Origin: Chloroflexota bacterium
GTDB taxonomy: Bacteria; Chloroflexota; Anaerolineae; Anaerolineales; UBA11579
Assembly (NCBI GenBank): GCA_009391835.1
Contig: QWJF01000016.1
Coordinates: 1 to 33,329, forward strand
Length of the DNA: 33,329 bases
Reading direction: 5' to 3'
Within the stretch, counting starts at the first letter, position 1, and each line of letters begins with the position of its first letter. The notes beneath the pieces are model-generated. The model did no database searches. It was given only the letters and a program-made list of their open reading frames with translations, and was not told where the DNA came from. Positions 23,406-30,391 of the stretch are shown in pieces. The position numbers and the translations under genes are program-made.

Positions 23406-24047
23406 TTATTCTACCAAGCCGGGCACGGCTTCCAGCAAGGCTTCAATGCGAGGAATGGAATGGTGGGCGGCGGGATGCGGCTCACGCGTGCCGACCAGCA
23501 CGGTGGTTGCGCCGAGAGCTTTGGCGGGAGCCAGATTTTCGGCGCGATCGTCGATAAAGAGGGAATGGGCGGCGGATTCTTCGGAGGCCAATTCAAGGGC
23601 CAGCGTGTAGGCAGAGGGCTCGGGTTTGTTGCGATAGGACATGCCAGCAATATCAAGGATACCGGCAAAATGGGGGCCGAGACCCAGAGCGGCGATCACC
23701 CGGCGGGCATGCGCCTGGCTGGCGTTGGTGAAGATCCATTTGCGCTGTGGAAGCCGGGTGAGCAGGGCTTCAAGGGCGGGATTGGGTGAGAGAATCTGCT
23801 CAATGGGCACATCGTGTACATAGCTTAGATAGTGTTCGGGATCGATATTGTGGTGCGTGTGGAGGCCGCGCAAGGTGGTGCCATGATCGGCGAGATATTG
23901 CTGGCGGATAGCCGCGACCTGGCGGGGTGGAAGGCCGACCACTTCCTGCATGTATTGTTCAATGCGGGCCTGAAGAAGCTGCCAAAGGCCGGATTGGCTG
24001 TTGTAGAGAGTGTCGTCGAGATCGAAAAAGATGGTTCGGATGGACAT
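23406..24047 (-). CDS. HAD-superfamily pyrimidine 5'-nucleotidase-like hydrolase
   Basis: 213 residues of the HAD-IA group. Motif I is FFDLDDTLY (Asp9 nucleophile, Asp11), motif II IFTNAS, motif III a Lys in YRNKPEPSAY, motif IV FIDDRAENLAPAKALGATTVLVG. The cap region YLADHGTTLRGLHTHHNIDPEHYLSYVHDVP is the hallmark of the pyrimidine 5'-nucleotidase/SDT1 subfamily (TIGR01993-like). It probably dephosphorylates UMP/CMP or related phosphates in the cytoplasm. No Shine-Dalgarno site precedes the ATG; TATACT lies 6 nt upstream. The gene is separated by a terminator from the ABC-2 operon upstream and is followed closely by a small membrane protein gene. Confidence 0.85.
   Translation of the reverse strand: MSIRTIFFDLDDTLYNSQSGLWQLLQARIEQYMQEVVGLPPRQVAAIRQQYLADHGTTLRGLHTHHNIDPEHYLSYVHDVPIEQILSPNPALEALLTRLPQRKWIFTNASQAHARRVIAALGLGPHFAGILDIAGMSYRNKPEPSAYTLALELASEESAAHSLFIDDRAENLAPAKALGATTVLVGTREPHPAAHHSIPRIEALLEAVPGLVE
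23408..23413 (-). promoter_or_regulatory. -10-like box 6 nt before the small membrane protein start
   Basis: TAGAAT on the minus strand, within the last codons of the HAD gene, followed by six bases and ATG: a leaderless arrangement. Confidence 0.4.
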
Positions 24048-24053
24048 GAGCCA

Positions 24054-24059
24054 AGTATA
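24054..24059 (-). promoter_or_regulatory. -10 box 6 nt before the HAD gene start
   Basis: TATACT (five of six) on the minus strand, six bases, then ATG. No Shine-Dalgarno site; leaderless arrangement. Confidence 0.5.
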
Positions 24060-24086
24060 GCTGTTGGGCCTGCTGACAGATTAAAT

Positions 24087-24111
24087 GAAAAGAGCGCCGA
24101 GTTGTCGGCGC
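24087..24111 (-). terminator. Terminator of the ABC-2 transporter operon
   Basis: On the minus strand GCGCCGA-CAAC-TCGGCGC is a perfect 7-bp stem followed by TCTTTT, starting 11 nt after the permease stop codon. Confidence 0.7.
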
Positions 24112-24121
24112 CCTTAGTTGT

Positions 24122-24976
24122 TTAAGCTTCTACTGGTTTTCGATTCAAGAATTTAGGGAGCTTTAATTTCCAACCGCCCTCTCCGCCAACGCGAATATCG
24201 CGGCGCTGGAATGCCCACCAGGCAGCGAGCTTAAAGAGAAGCCCAAAGCCAAGTAGGCTAAGCAACCATCCAGGTTCGAAACCGTTCACCCAGTTGTCGC
24301 TCTGGTAGTAGTAGAGCGGGAAGAAGGGCGCAATTTCTTTCAGGGTATCGCTCAGCCCAGCCAGGCCGTTCAAGAAGAAGCTGGCGACCAGGAAGATGCC
24401 GGAGAGCATGCCAGCCGAACGCTTGGAGGGCAGGAGCATGCTGAAGAGCAGCGAAAGCCCGGTGAAAAAGAAGAGCAAGCCGCCGAGTGAGGCGAAAGGA
24501 ATTAGCAGTTCGACCGGATCCAGGACCATCGAAGAGTAGGTGGTGGCGAACATGACGCCGGCCCACCCAAAGGCGAGGATGACTAATTGGATTGCCCAGA
24601 GTGAAAAAAGTCGCCCCCAGAACAGTGCTGAGCGGCTGATGGGCTGGGCGGCAATTAGATCGAGCACGCCCTTTTCCTCGTCGTCGGCCAGCATGCCGCT
24701 GCCGGCCAGCACGGCGTAAACACCGATGACCAGAGGCATGAAGGAGAAATATTCGAGGGAAAGGAAACCTTCCGGCGAAGTAAAGTCAGCCGCGCCGCCA
24801 AAAAAGGCCATAATTTCCGGTGGGTAGATAGCCATCAGCTCTTCGAACGCGGCAGCGTTTTCGACGATGGTGTCGTAGAAGGGCACAAACATCATGCCGA
24901 GTAATGCCAGGGTTAGCCCCCATCCAAAGATGGCCCCGCGCGAGCGGGAGAGGGTGTGTTTGAAGACAGTTAGCAT
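24122..24976 (-). CDS. ABC-2 type transporter permease
   Basis: 284 residues with six hydrophobic helices (first about 13-35, last about 250-265). The N-terminal VFKHTLSRSRGAIFGWGLTLALLGMMF and the central EEKGVLDLIAAQPISRSALFWGRLFSLWAIQL are typical ABC-2 membrane domains, the latter containing the conserved Glu/Gly cytoplasmic coupling region. The C-terminus is short, basic and cytoplasmic. The gene has a strong AGGAG site, lies 30 nt after its ATPase gene, and ends at a terminator, so the two form a simple two-gene exporter operon. The substrate is unknown. The shared operator upstream suggests the operon answers to the MntR/DtxR-like regulator. Confidence 0.88.
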   Translation of the reverse strand: MLTVFKHTLSRSRGAIFGWGLTLALLGMMFVPFYDTIVENAAAFEELMAIYPPEIMAFFGGAADFTSPEGFLSLEYFSFMPLVIGVYAVLAGSGMLADDEEKGVLDLIAAQPISRSALFWGRLFSLWAIQLVILAFGWAGVMFATTYSSMVLDPVELLIPFASLGGLLFFFTGLSLLFSMLLPSKRSAGMLSGIFLVASFFLNGLAGLSDTLKEIAPFFPLYYYQSDNWVNGFEPGWLLSLLGFGLLFKLAAWWAFQRRDIRVGGEGGWKLKLPKFLNRKPVEA

Positions 24977-25006
24977 GGGTAACTCCTAAGACTGCGCGGT
25001 TTGGCG

Positions 25007-25906
25007 CTAGTTTTCATAGTAGGCCAGGAAGATCTCTTCGAGGCTGGGGCGATCAGTTTCAAAATCGCTAACGGGATAAGCAGAGAGTGCCTTGATGAGG
25101 GCATCCATTTCGCCTTCTACCTGGATAAGCATTTCGCGTCCGTTGCTTTCTGAAAGTACACTGACGCCCTTGATTTCCTCAATCCGAGCTCGATCGACGT
25201 TCTTCTGGAATCGAATGCGGGCACGGCGCAATGATCGAGAGCCAAGCTTTTTGGGATCAGCGACTTCAACGATGCGGCCCGCGCGAATGATACCGACGCG
25301 TTCGGCGACAGCTTCGACTTCGCTCATGATGTGTGAGGAAAAGAAAATGGTAGCGCCCCATGCCTGGGCTTCTTTGACCAGCTTGAGCACTTCCTGCTGC
25401 ATCAGGGGATCTAGGCCCTGGGTAGGTTCATCCATGATGATCAGTTCGGGCTTATGCATCAGGGTTTGGACAATGCCCACTTTTTGCTTGTTGCCGTGGG
25501 ACAGATTTCGAATGGGGCGCTTGAGATCCAAACTCAGGCGCTGGGCCAATTCGCTGATGTAACTCCAATCGGCCGACTTGCCGCGCAGGGCATTGAAATA
25601 GTGCAACAAGCCTTCGGCGTTGAGGCTGTCGTCCAGGTGCAATTCGCCGGGCATGTAGCCGACTCTGACCTTTATGGAGACAGGATCTTCGCGGGGATCA
25701 ATTCCCAATACGCTTACCTCGCCTTTGTTGCGGTGAATCAAATCCAATAGACAGCGGATCGTTGTGGTTTTGCCAGCTCCATTCGGGCCGAGAAAACCAA
25801 AAATCTCGCCGCGGTTTACTTCTAAATCGACGCCGTACAGCGCCTGGAAATCTCCATAGAATTTCACAAGGCCCTGGGTGCGGATGGCAACGTTATTGTT
25901 CGCCAT
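25007..25906 (-). CDS. ABC-2 transporter ATP-binding protein
   Basis: 299 residues: an ABC domain (about 8-225) with Walker A GPNGAGKTT (40-48), signature LSHGNKQKVGI (a common ABC-2 variant of LSGGQ), Walker B LIIMDEPTQGLD with catalytic Glu, and H-loop FFSSHIMSEVE. A C-terminal about 75-residue beta-rich extension ends SLEEIFLAYYEN, the usual DUF4162-like tail of drug or polysaccharide exporters. A GGAGG site lies 6 nt before the ATG. Upstream is the best promoter in the window (TTGACA-N17-TATATT), with a palindromic operator over the -10. It powers the permease encoded 30 nt downstream. Adjacent genes do not reveal the cargo. Confidence 0.9.
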   Translation of the reverse strand: MANNNVAIRTQGLVKFYGDFQALYGVDLEVNRGEIFGFLGPNGAGKTTTIRCLLDLIHRNKGEVSVLGIDPREDPVSIKVRVGYMPGELHLDDSLNAEGLLHYFNALRGKSADWSYISELAQRLSLDLKRPIRNLSHGNKQKVGIVQTLMHKPELIIMDEPTQGLDPLMQQEVLKLVKEAQAWGATIFFSSHIMSEVEAVAERVGIIRAGRIVEVADPKKLGSRSLRRARIRFQKNVDRARIEEIKGVSVLSESNGREMLIQVEGEMDALIKALSAYPVSDFETDRPSLEEIFLAYYEN

Positions 25907-25951
25907 TGTGTACCTCCACTCCCTAAACCCAGTATTTTTGCTCTCTCAAAT

Positions 25952-25969
25952 ATTTAGGGACGGCTAAAT
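25952..25969 (-). promoter_or_regulatory. Operator ATTTAG-N6-CTAAAT over the ABC-2 operon promoter
   Basis: Perfect 6+6 palindrome with 6-nt centre (GGACGG on +), extendable to 8+8 (25950-25971). It overlaps the -10 box of the ABC-2 promoter and covers the expected transcription start. The half-sites and spacing are identical to those at 28932-28949 in front of the metalloregulator gene, and the shape resembles MntR/DtxR-class operators. Confidence 0.7.
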
Positions 25970-25995
25970 ATACGTCATATTGAATTGTTTGTCAA
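25967..25995 (-). promoter_or_regulatory. Near-consensus sigma-70 promoter of the ABC-2 operon
   Basis: On the minus strand: TTGACA (25990-25995), 17-nt spacer, TATATT (25967-25972). The leader is about 55 nt, ending in GGAGG before the ATPase gene. Confidence 0.85.
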
Positions 25996-26020
25996 GATAT
26001 GGCGGTGAGCTGACGAATTG

Positions 26021-27283
26021 CTAGCAGATATGCCGGTGAATTATTTCGCTTGCTCGGGCAACGCCATCTTCGGCGCGAATCTGCTCGCCCAGGGCGGTGG
26101 CCTTTTCGCGCAGCACCTGATCGTTAAGGGCTGCATGGATGGCATGTGCCAACCTATCGGCAGAAAGCTTACGGCGGGGGATGGGTGCGGGGCTAAGGCC
26201 CAAGGTGTGGACACGGTCGGCCCAAAAGGGCTGGTCGGCAAAGTGGGGGATAAGGATAGAGGGAACGCCCGCGCCCAGGCCAGCGGCGGTGGTGCCGGAG
26301 CCGCCATGATGGACTACGGCGGCCACGCGGGGAAAGAGCCAAGCGTGGGGAACCGAGGCCGCCATGTGGACGTTGCTGGGCAGGTCGGTTCCAGAGAGGC
26401 CACCCCAGCCACGGAGCAGCAAACCGCGCTGACCAGTTATTTCCAGGGCTTCAAGCACCATTTGGAGGGCACTTTGCGGGTCCCCGCCGACCATGCTGCC
26501 AAAGCCAATGTAGACGGGTGGGGGACCAGAGCCCAAAAAATTGAGCAGATCAGGAGGGGGCCGCCAGCCCGCTTCGTTGCCCAGGAACCAGTAGCCGGTT
26601 ACGTGGTACCAATCCGGCCAATCAGCAGGCTTGGGCACCACATGGCGGCTGTAGCCATAGAGGAAGGGGACGCGTTGCTGATAGAGGCGGCGGTAAGGGC
26701 CGAAGAAGCCCTCGGGCTGGATGCCAAGCACGTCTTTGAGCCAACGGTTATAGCGAGGACGTAGGGCTTGCCAAAAGCCCTGCTCGCTGCCAACGTGGCT
26801 GAGATAGTTGAATGTGCCACCAAGATGAGGGCGGGACGGGATAAAGAGATTGGGAAAGGCGCGCGTACGACTGAAAGGTTGGAGCACGATGGGCATGCAG
26901 GGCACGCCCATCTTTTGGGCGACATGATAGCCCGCGGCGGCCAGCAGGGAATAGAGGATGAGGTCGGCCCCGTGGCAAGCGAACAGGATGTCGTTATTGA
27001 GCTGCTCAAGCTGCGGTAAACCTTCGCGTTTGAACAAGCGGAGAAAGGCGATTGGATCGCGGCCAGATTGCATCGTGGCACGCACGCGACTATCCTCGAC
27101 AATGGCCTGAGGATCACCGACGAGCAGGGCGAATTCAAGCCCGTGGCGTTCGACAAAATCTTTGAAGGGAAGATGGGCTGCGAGGCGGACATGGTGACCC
27201 GCGGATTGGAGGCCGAGGCCCAAGGCTACATAAGGCTGCACATCGCCGCGGGAACCGACGGCGAGCACGGTGATGTTGGCCAT
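26021..27283 (-). CDS. GT1-family glycosyltransferase (sterol glucosyltransferase/MGT-like)
   Basis: 420 residues with the two-Rossmann-domain GT-B layout. The N-terminal acceptor domain starts ITVLAVGSRGDVQPYVALGLGLQSAGHHVRLAAH, the typical UGT/sterol 3-beta-glucosyltransferase opening. The C-terminal donor domain has VYIGFGSM and the nucleotide-sugar motif VAAVVHHGGSGTTAAGLGAGVPSILIPHFADQPFWADRV, including the HHGGSGTT phosphate-binding loop and the Asp-Gln pair that contacts the sugar. It transfers a hexose from UDP- or similar sugar to a lipid, sterol, hopanoid or secondary metabolite; the acceptor cannot be named. No Shine-Dalgarno site precedes the ATG. It lies 57 nt after the CDF exporter gene on the same strand and may share the metalloregulator transcript. 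Confidence 0.85.
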   Translation of the reverse strand: MANITVLAVGSRGDVQPYVALGLGLQSAGHHVRLAAHLPFKDFVERHGLEFALLVGDPQAIVEDSRVRATMQSGRDPIAFLRLFKREGLPQLEQLNNDILFACHGADLILYSLLAAAGYHVAQKMGVPCMPIVLQPFSRTRAFPNLFIPSRPHLGGTFNYLSHVGSEQGFWQALRPRYNRWLKDVLGIQPEGFFGPYRRLYQQRVPFLYGYSRHVVPKPADWPDWYHVTGYWFLGNEAGWRPPPDLLNFLGSGPPPVYIGFGSMVGGDPQSALQMVLEALEITGQRGLLLRGWGGLSGTDLPSNVHMAASVPHAWLFPRVAAVVHHGGSGTTAAGLGAGVPSILIPHFADQPFWADRVHTLGLSPAPIPRRKLSADRLAHAIHAALNDQVLREKATALGEQIRAEDGVARASEIIHRHIC

Positions 27284-27340
27284 CAGCGGGCGTGAGGAGG
27301 GCTGCTCAAGAGTGTCGGGGTCGTGCGTATGGAAGATAGA

Positions 27341-28218
27341 TCAATTCACCCTGCAGTCGTCGGGACCATATTCGATCTCAATGGTGGTATGGCGCAGAGG
27401 TTTGGTTTTCAGCAGGGCGCGAATATCTTTGCGCAAACGTTTTACCTGGCGGCGCTCGGCATGTTCATCCACCATGACGTGCATAGTGAGCACGTGGTTT
27501 CGCCTTCCAGCGACCAGGCGTGAAGATGATGGGTGGATTGCACGCCAGGGATCGATTCAATCTGAAGGCTAAGCTCGTTCAGGTCGAGTTGCTCAGGAGC
27601 TGCCTGGAGGAAAAGCTGGAGAGTCTTTCCGAGATTTCGAAATACGTTGAAAAGAATATGAATCGTGAGCAGAATGGAAAGCAGTGGATCCAGGATGTGG
27701 ATATCCGTAAAAATGAGAACGATGCTGACGACCAGCACAGCCAACCAGCCGAGGACATCCTCTAGCAGATGAAGGGCCACCACGCGGGAATTCATGCCCT
27801 CATCCCGGCGCAAACCAAATACCGTAGCGCCGTTTACCAGAATGCCCACAATGGCCATGAGCGCCATGCCCTGGGCGTTGGAATGTTGGGGATTCAGGAG
27901 ACGAGGAACGGCTTCGCTCAAGATGAAGAGTGAGCCAACCAAAAGCACGATGGTGCTGATGAGCGCACCCAGCAGTGAAAAGCGGCGATAGCCATATGTA
28001 AAGATATTGTCTTCGCTGCGCTGTGAATATCTTTCCAGATACCAGGCTAAGCTGAGCGAGAAGCTATCCCCTAGATCGTGCAAAGCGTCGGAGAGGATGG
28101 CCAAGCTATTGGTCCAAATTCCGCCGACAATTTCCTGGAGCGTAAAGGCTACATTCAGGAATAAGACAAGACGTAAATTTTTGCTATGGAGATCGGTGTG
28201 TTGGTGGGAATGGTCCAT
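27341..28218 (-). CDS. Cation diffusion facilitator (CDF) metal exporter, frameshifted near C-terminus
   Basis: Six-helix exporter with a His-rich N-terminus (DHSHQHTDLH). The metal-site motifs are HDLGD in helix 2 (His47, Asp51) and HLLED in helix 5 (His150, Asp154). The His/Asp arrangement is that of zinc-type CDF proteins rather than Mn-type (Asn/Asp). As read, the frame runs to 27442 and ends in an unrelated tail after SLEGE. Adding one A to the AAA at 27498-27500 (minus strand) restores NHVLTMHVMVDEHAERRQVKRLRKDI... IEIEYGPDDCR and a TGA at 27341, giving about 292 residues and the normal cytoplasmic domain. It exports Zn2+ or similar ions by proton exchange. It starts 21 nt after the MntR/DtxR-like gene and is probably controlled by it. 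Whether the frameshift is real or an assembly error is open. Confidence 0.85.
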
Positions 28219-28239
28219 GGATCAGCGTTAGAGGCGATG

Positions 28240-28941
28240 TTAGGGATGGGGCTCGACAAAGACCTGACTGGTAACGCGCGGGCCGAGGACAATCTCATCC
28301 GGAGACTGATCCAGGCGGAGGTGCAGGTTGCCATCGAATTCGGAATATTCTGTAATATGCACCGACACGCCGGGGACGACGCCTAGTTCGCTAAGATGGC
28401 GAAGGAGTTCGGGCAAAGTGTCTCGAACGCGGGTAACGGTGGCGGTTTCGCCGGGGCGCAACGTGCGGAGCAGTGTGGCGGAAGAATCAGGGAGGCTAAG
28501 ATCGGGGCGAGGAATGGGGTCGCCATGAGGGTCGAGGTTGGGGTCTCCCAATGCGGCGGCGATGCGTTCCTCAAAGCGCTCCGAAATGACATGTTCAAGG
28601 CGGTCGGCTTCCTCGTGGACCTCGTCCCATTCGTAGCCCAGGATCTGGTGGAGGAAGAGTTCTAACAGTCGGTGGTGCCGGATGGTTTCAAGAGCGACTC
28701 GTTCGCCCTCTGAGGTTAGGCGCACGCCGCGATGCTTTTGGTACTCCAGAAGAGGCGGCTTGGTTTCGGCCAGCTTTTGAAGCATACCGGTAACTGAAGC
28801 GGGGGCGACATCCAAATGTTCGGCCAGCGCATTGGTGGTGGCGCGGCCATTGCCGCGGGTTAACTCGTAGACGGCTTTAAGATAATCCTCGATAGATTGG
28901 GAGAGCGATGCGCGTGCATGGATGGTTTTCGATTTAGCCAT
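28240..28941 (-). CDS. MntR/DtxR-family metal-dependent transcriptional regulator with FeoA domain
   Basis: 233 residues: a winged-helix DNA-binding domain (about 14-75), a dimerisation and metal-binding domain (HHRLLELFLHQILGYEWDEVHEEADRLEHVISERFEERI, about 89-127), a linker, and a C-terminal SH3-like/FeoA domain (about 158-230). Aligned by eye to DtxR, Met10 and Cys102 are replaced by Asp19 and Asp113, as the carboxylates of MntR, suggesting Mn2+ rather than Fe2+ preference. His90, Glu116 and His117 are kept. The ATG at 28941 is chosen because a longer frame upstream runs through the promoter and repeats. A consensus promoter ends 6 nt before the ATG, so the mRNA should be leaderless. The palindrome at 28932-28949 spans the start codon, pointing to autorepression. 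The CDF exporter follows 21 nt downstream. Confidence 0.9.
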   Translation of the reverse strand: MAKSKTIHARASLSQSIEDYLKAVYELTRGNGRATTNALAEHLDVAPASVTGMLQKLAETKPPLLEYQKHRGVRLTSEGERVALETIRHHRLLELFLHQILGYEWDEVHEEADRLEHVISERFEERIAAALGDPNLDPHGDPIPRPDLSLPDSSATLLRTLRPGETATVTRVRDTLPELLRHLSELGVVPGVSVHITEYSEFDGNLHLRLDQSPDEIVLGPRVTSQVFVEPHP

Positions 28942-28949
28942 AGCTAAAT
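28932..28949 (-). promoter_or_regulatory. Operator ATTTAG-N6-CTAAAT over the metalloregulator start codon
   Basis: Perfect palindrome (ATTTAGC and GCTAAAT around CATA) spanning the ATG and touching the -10 box. Half-sites and spacing equal those at 25952-25969. Likely an autoregulatory site for the encoded MntR/DtxR-like protein. Confidence 0.7.
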
Positions 28950-28977
28950 TGTACGCCTGCGGGGGAGGGATTGTCAA
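28948..28977 (-). promoter_or_regulatory. Near-consensus promoter giving a leaderless metalloregulator mRNA
   Basis: On the minus strand: TTGACA (28972-28977), 18-nt spacer, TACAAT (28948-28953), then six bases and ATG. Transcription should begin at or beside the A of the start codon. Confidence 0.75.
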
Positions 28978-29001
28978 TTGTGGAAAGTGGCGATTTGAGA
29001 C

Positions 29002-29043
29002 TTGAGACCAGAGACTGGAGACCAGAGGCTGGAGACTAGAGGC
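29002..29043. repeat. Three 14-bp tandem repeats, GAGAC/AGAGGC type
   Basis: Copies at 29002, 29016 and 29030 of TGGAGACCAGAGGC with few mismatches, with decaying partial copies on both sides. They lie in the 159-bp gap between the metalloregulator promoter and the next lipoprotein gene. Confidence 0.85.
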
Positions 29044-29100
29044 CAAGGACTGGTTGAATTATTTTATTGAAATTGGCGGGCGGCAAAAACCCTTGCGTCG

Positions 29101-29862
29101 CTAGTTGTTTTCAGGATGGGGTGGCCAGTCAATATCGACCCAGGGCGTGTAACCGTGTTTCTCAGCGCCTGCAATCCGGGCGCGGGAAGGTGCGGCGCAC
29201 CCCGATTCGTCCTGGACAACAAGTTGAGTCCGGTAGGCACCCAGAGCCTGGAATACTAACTCACCGGATTGGCACAGCCAGGCCTCGATGACATAGGGCG
29301 TTTGCTCGGAATCGTCACCGGGAGTTAGGATTAATGGGTGCCAGGAAATGGTGACCTCATTGGCGGCGCGGGTGGCCAATACTCCAGTCAAGGGTCCGTA
29401 ATATGGGGACCAGGCGAGCACTACATCGGGATCCATTGGTGCCAGGGCGAGAGGATCTCCGGAAATTTCCAGATATTGGGAGCCGCCGTTGACCCAGCAG
29501 GGATTGTCTCCGCCGATGGCCTGTGCCATCAGCCAATCACTGCGCTCCATGCGGCCGATCAGCTCGATATTGGCTGTGGGCGCGAAGGTGTAGACGTAAA
29601 GGAAGGGTGCGCCGGGGCCACGGCGACAGGTGAGGCGATCTTGCGTGATGACCTTGGCGCGCAAGGAGGGAACATAGTTGGGTGTGATGGTCGGGCTGGA
29701 GGTGCTGGTGGGTGCTGGAGTCGGGGTGTCGGTAGCAGTAGGCGGAGATGTAAGGGTGGCCTTGGCGGCGGGAATTGAGGTGGGCGTTGGGGCGGAGGCT
29801 GGGCTACAAGCAGCCAACGAGATCGCGAGGATCAACAAGGTGAGGCTGAGTGAGCGAAGCAT
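29101..29862 (-). CDS. Thr/Pro-linker lipoprotein, paralogue A
   Basis: 253 residues. The lipoprotein signal has lipobox LAAC (Cys19), followed by a Thr/Pro/Ser-rich linker (about 20-62) that would hold the domain away from the membrane. The first domain (about 68-130) has a Cys-Arg-Arg-Gly-Pro-Gly motif typical of bacterial SH3 (SH3b) repeats. A second, beta-sandwich-like domain follows (about 145-250, GVLATRAANEVTISWHPL...YVIEAWLCQSGELVFQALGAYRTQ), resembling a fibronectin-III fold. The C-terminal GYTPWVDIDWP recurs as GYTRWVSIPWP in paralogue B 1.4 kb away. Role unknown; cell-wall or extracellular ligand binding is plausible. There is no Shine-Dalgarno site; TAAAAT lies 6 nt before the ATG. 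Confidence 0.8.
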   Translation of the reverse strand: MLRSLSLTLLILAISLAACSPASAPTPTSIPAAKATLTSPPTATDTPTPAPTSTSSPTITPNYVPSLRAKVITQDRLTCRRGPGAPFLYVYTFAPTANIELIGRMERSDWLMAQAIGGDNPCWVNGGSQYLEISGDPLALAPMDPDVVLAWSPYYGPLTGVLATRAANEVTISWHPLILTPGDDSEQTPYVIEAWLCQSGELVFQALGAYRTQLVVQDESGCAAPSRARIAGAEKHGYTPWVDIDWPPHPENN

Positions 29863-29868
29863 GGCTGG

Positions 29869-29903
29869 ATTTTACCGCTTGCAGATCAACAGCGACTTAT
29901 AAT
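29869..29903. promoter_or_regulatory. Divergent, face-to-face -10 boxes
   Basis: Minus strand TAAAAT (29869-29874) ends 6 nt before the lipoprotein ATG. Plus strand TATAAT (29898-29903) ends 8 nt before the phosphatidyltransferase ATG. Only 23 bp separate the two boxes, so each promoter's -35 zone abuts the other's -10, and polymerase binding should be mutually exclusive. Confidence 0.55.
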
Positions 29904-29911
29904 CGCAGCCG

Positions 29912-30391
29912 ATGAAAGCGAAGTGGAGTTTGCCAAGAGGGGCGTTTCCCTGGGAACTGGTGGGGCTGCGGCTGGCGCTGGGGCCAATTCTACTTTTCGA
30001 TGCGCTGGACGGGGTTACCGACCTTTGGTTTGTGGCTGGGTTGGGGCTAGCAATCCTGACGGACATTTACGACGGGATATTAGCAAGGAGGTTGGGGGTG
30101 GCAAGCGTGCAATTGCGGCGGGCAGATAGCCTGGTAGACAGAGCGTTGTTCTTTTTTGTGGCTGGCGCGGCCTGGGCGGCGCACCGCGGAGTGCTGATGG
30201 CTGAAAGAGGGCTGGTGGCGACCATGTTGATCCTGAGCGTGGTTTCGCAAGTGCCGGCGCTGGTGAAATTTGGCAAGGCGGCTGCGTATCACGCCTATAG
30301 CGCAAAAGCGGCGGGGTTGGCGCTGCTGGCGGCAGGGGTGCTGCTCTTTGGCTGGGGGCGGGGAGGATTGGTGTTGCAAGCAGCCATGTGA
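29912..30391 (+). CDS. CDP-alcohol phosphatidyltransferase family protein, interrupted by TGA
   Basis: 159 residues up to the first stop, with about five membrane helices. The catalytic signature reads DIYDGILARRLGVASVQLRRADSLVD: all four Asp residues of D-x2-DG-x2-AR-x8-G-x3-D-x3-D are present, but the third Gly is Leu. Family members join a CDP-activated lipid or alcohol to an acceptor in phospholipid synthesis. The usual C-terminus seems to continue in frame after the TGA at 30389-30391, for 31 further codons (see next feature). The stop therefore looks premature, a TGG-to-TGA change being the simplest explanation. There is no Shine-Dalgarno site; TATAAT lies 8 nt before the ATG. It is divergent from lipoprotein A and convergent with lipoprotein B. 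Confidence 0.8.
   Translation: MKAKWSLPRGAFPWELVGLRLALGPILLFDALDGVTDLWFVAGLGLAILTDIYDGILARRLGVASVQLRRADSLVDRALFFFVAGAAWAAHRGVLMAERGLVATMLILSVVSQVPALVKFGKAAAYHAYSAKAAGLALLAAGVLLFGWGRGGLVLQAAM

Noticed and set aside
24270-24300. TTCGAAACC stretch resembling a tRNA T-loop
   Set aside because: It lies inside the ABC-2 permease coding sequence and no acceptor, D or anticodon stems can be drawn around it.
30389-30391. Genome-wide TGA-to-Trp recoding
   Set aside because: The epimerase ends at TGA, the repaired CDF exporter would as well, and most Trp codons in the window are TGG; a local event is simpler.
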